From Oscillospiraceae bacterium (GTDB taxonomy: Bacteria > Bacillota > Clostridia > Oscillospirales > UBA929): a stretch of 6,121 bases of DNA. Where the stretch lies: positions 1-6,121 of the forward strand of contig WRLW01000098.1 of the NCBI GenBank assembly GCA_009777435.1, read 5' to 3'. The notes beneath the pieces are model-generated. The model was not told the DNA's origin and ran no database searches. It was given only the letters and a program-made list of their open reading frames with translations. A program made the translations under genes and the position numbers. Positions 6,109-6,121 of the stretch are shown here, one piece after another; position 1 is the first letter of the stretch, and the number at the start of each line of letters is the position of its first letter.

Positions 6109-6121
6109 GCCGTTCCCCCGC

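Overview
The window is GC-rich (roughly 60% by eye) yet uses many ATA isoleucine codons. It is tightly packed with genes and carries strong Shine-Dalgarno (SD) sites. The KtrAB-type potassium uptake pair, the short bacterial form of AhcY and a ferredoxin-fused aldo/keto reductase all point to an anaerobic, clostridia-like bacterium, possibly from an uncultured lineage. That placement is an inference from gene content, not from a database search.

The left half (1-2895, + strand) is the end of an operon: the C-terminal part of ahcY (cut by the window edge), metK, and a wecC-like UDP-N-acetylmannosamine dehydrogenase. AhcY and MetK are two steps of the activated methyl cycle: AhcY releases homocysteine from S-adenosylhomocysteine, and MetK makes S-adenosylmethionine from methionine. 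wecC belongs to surface-sugar metabolism, yet it is joined to metK by a 4-base ATGA stop/start overlap.

The right half (2942-5997, - strand) is a second operon read leftward: an aldo/keto reductase with a C-terminal two-cluster ferredoxin domain, then ktrB (the potassium-translocating membrane subunit), then ktrA (its cytoplasmic nucleotide-binding gate). The first two genes also share an ATGA overlap. A recognisable sigma-A type promoter (6020-6048) lies just upstream of the reductase. The two operons converge on one bidirectional intrinsic terminator at 2897-2932.

The only sizeable intergenic stretch is the right edge (about 6011-6121). It holds the promoter, a run of nine C, and a GTAG-headed perfect hairpin resembling a REP element. 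All five genes have recognisable families, and I see no undescribed multi-gene defence or mobile system. The points most worth a second look are the REP-like element and the two unexpected translationally coupled gene pairs.
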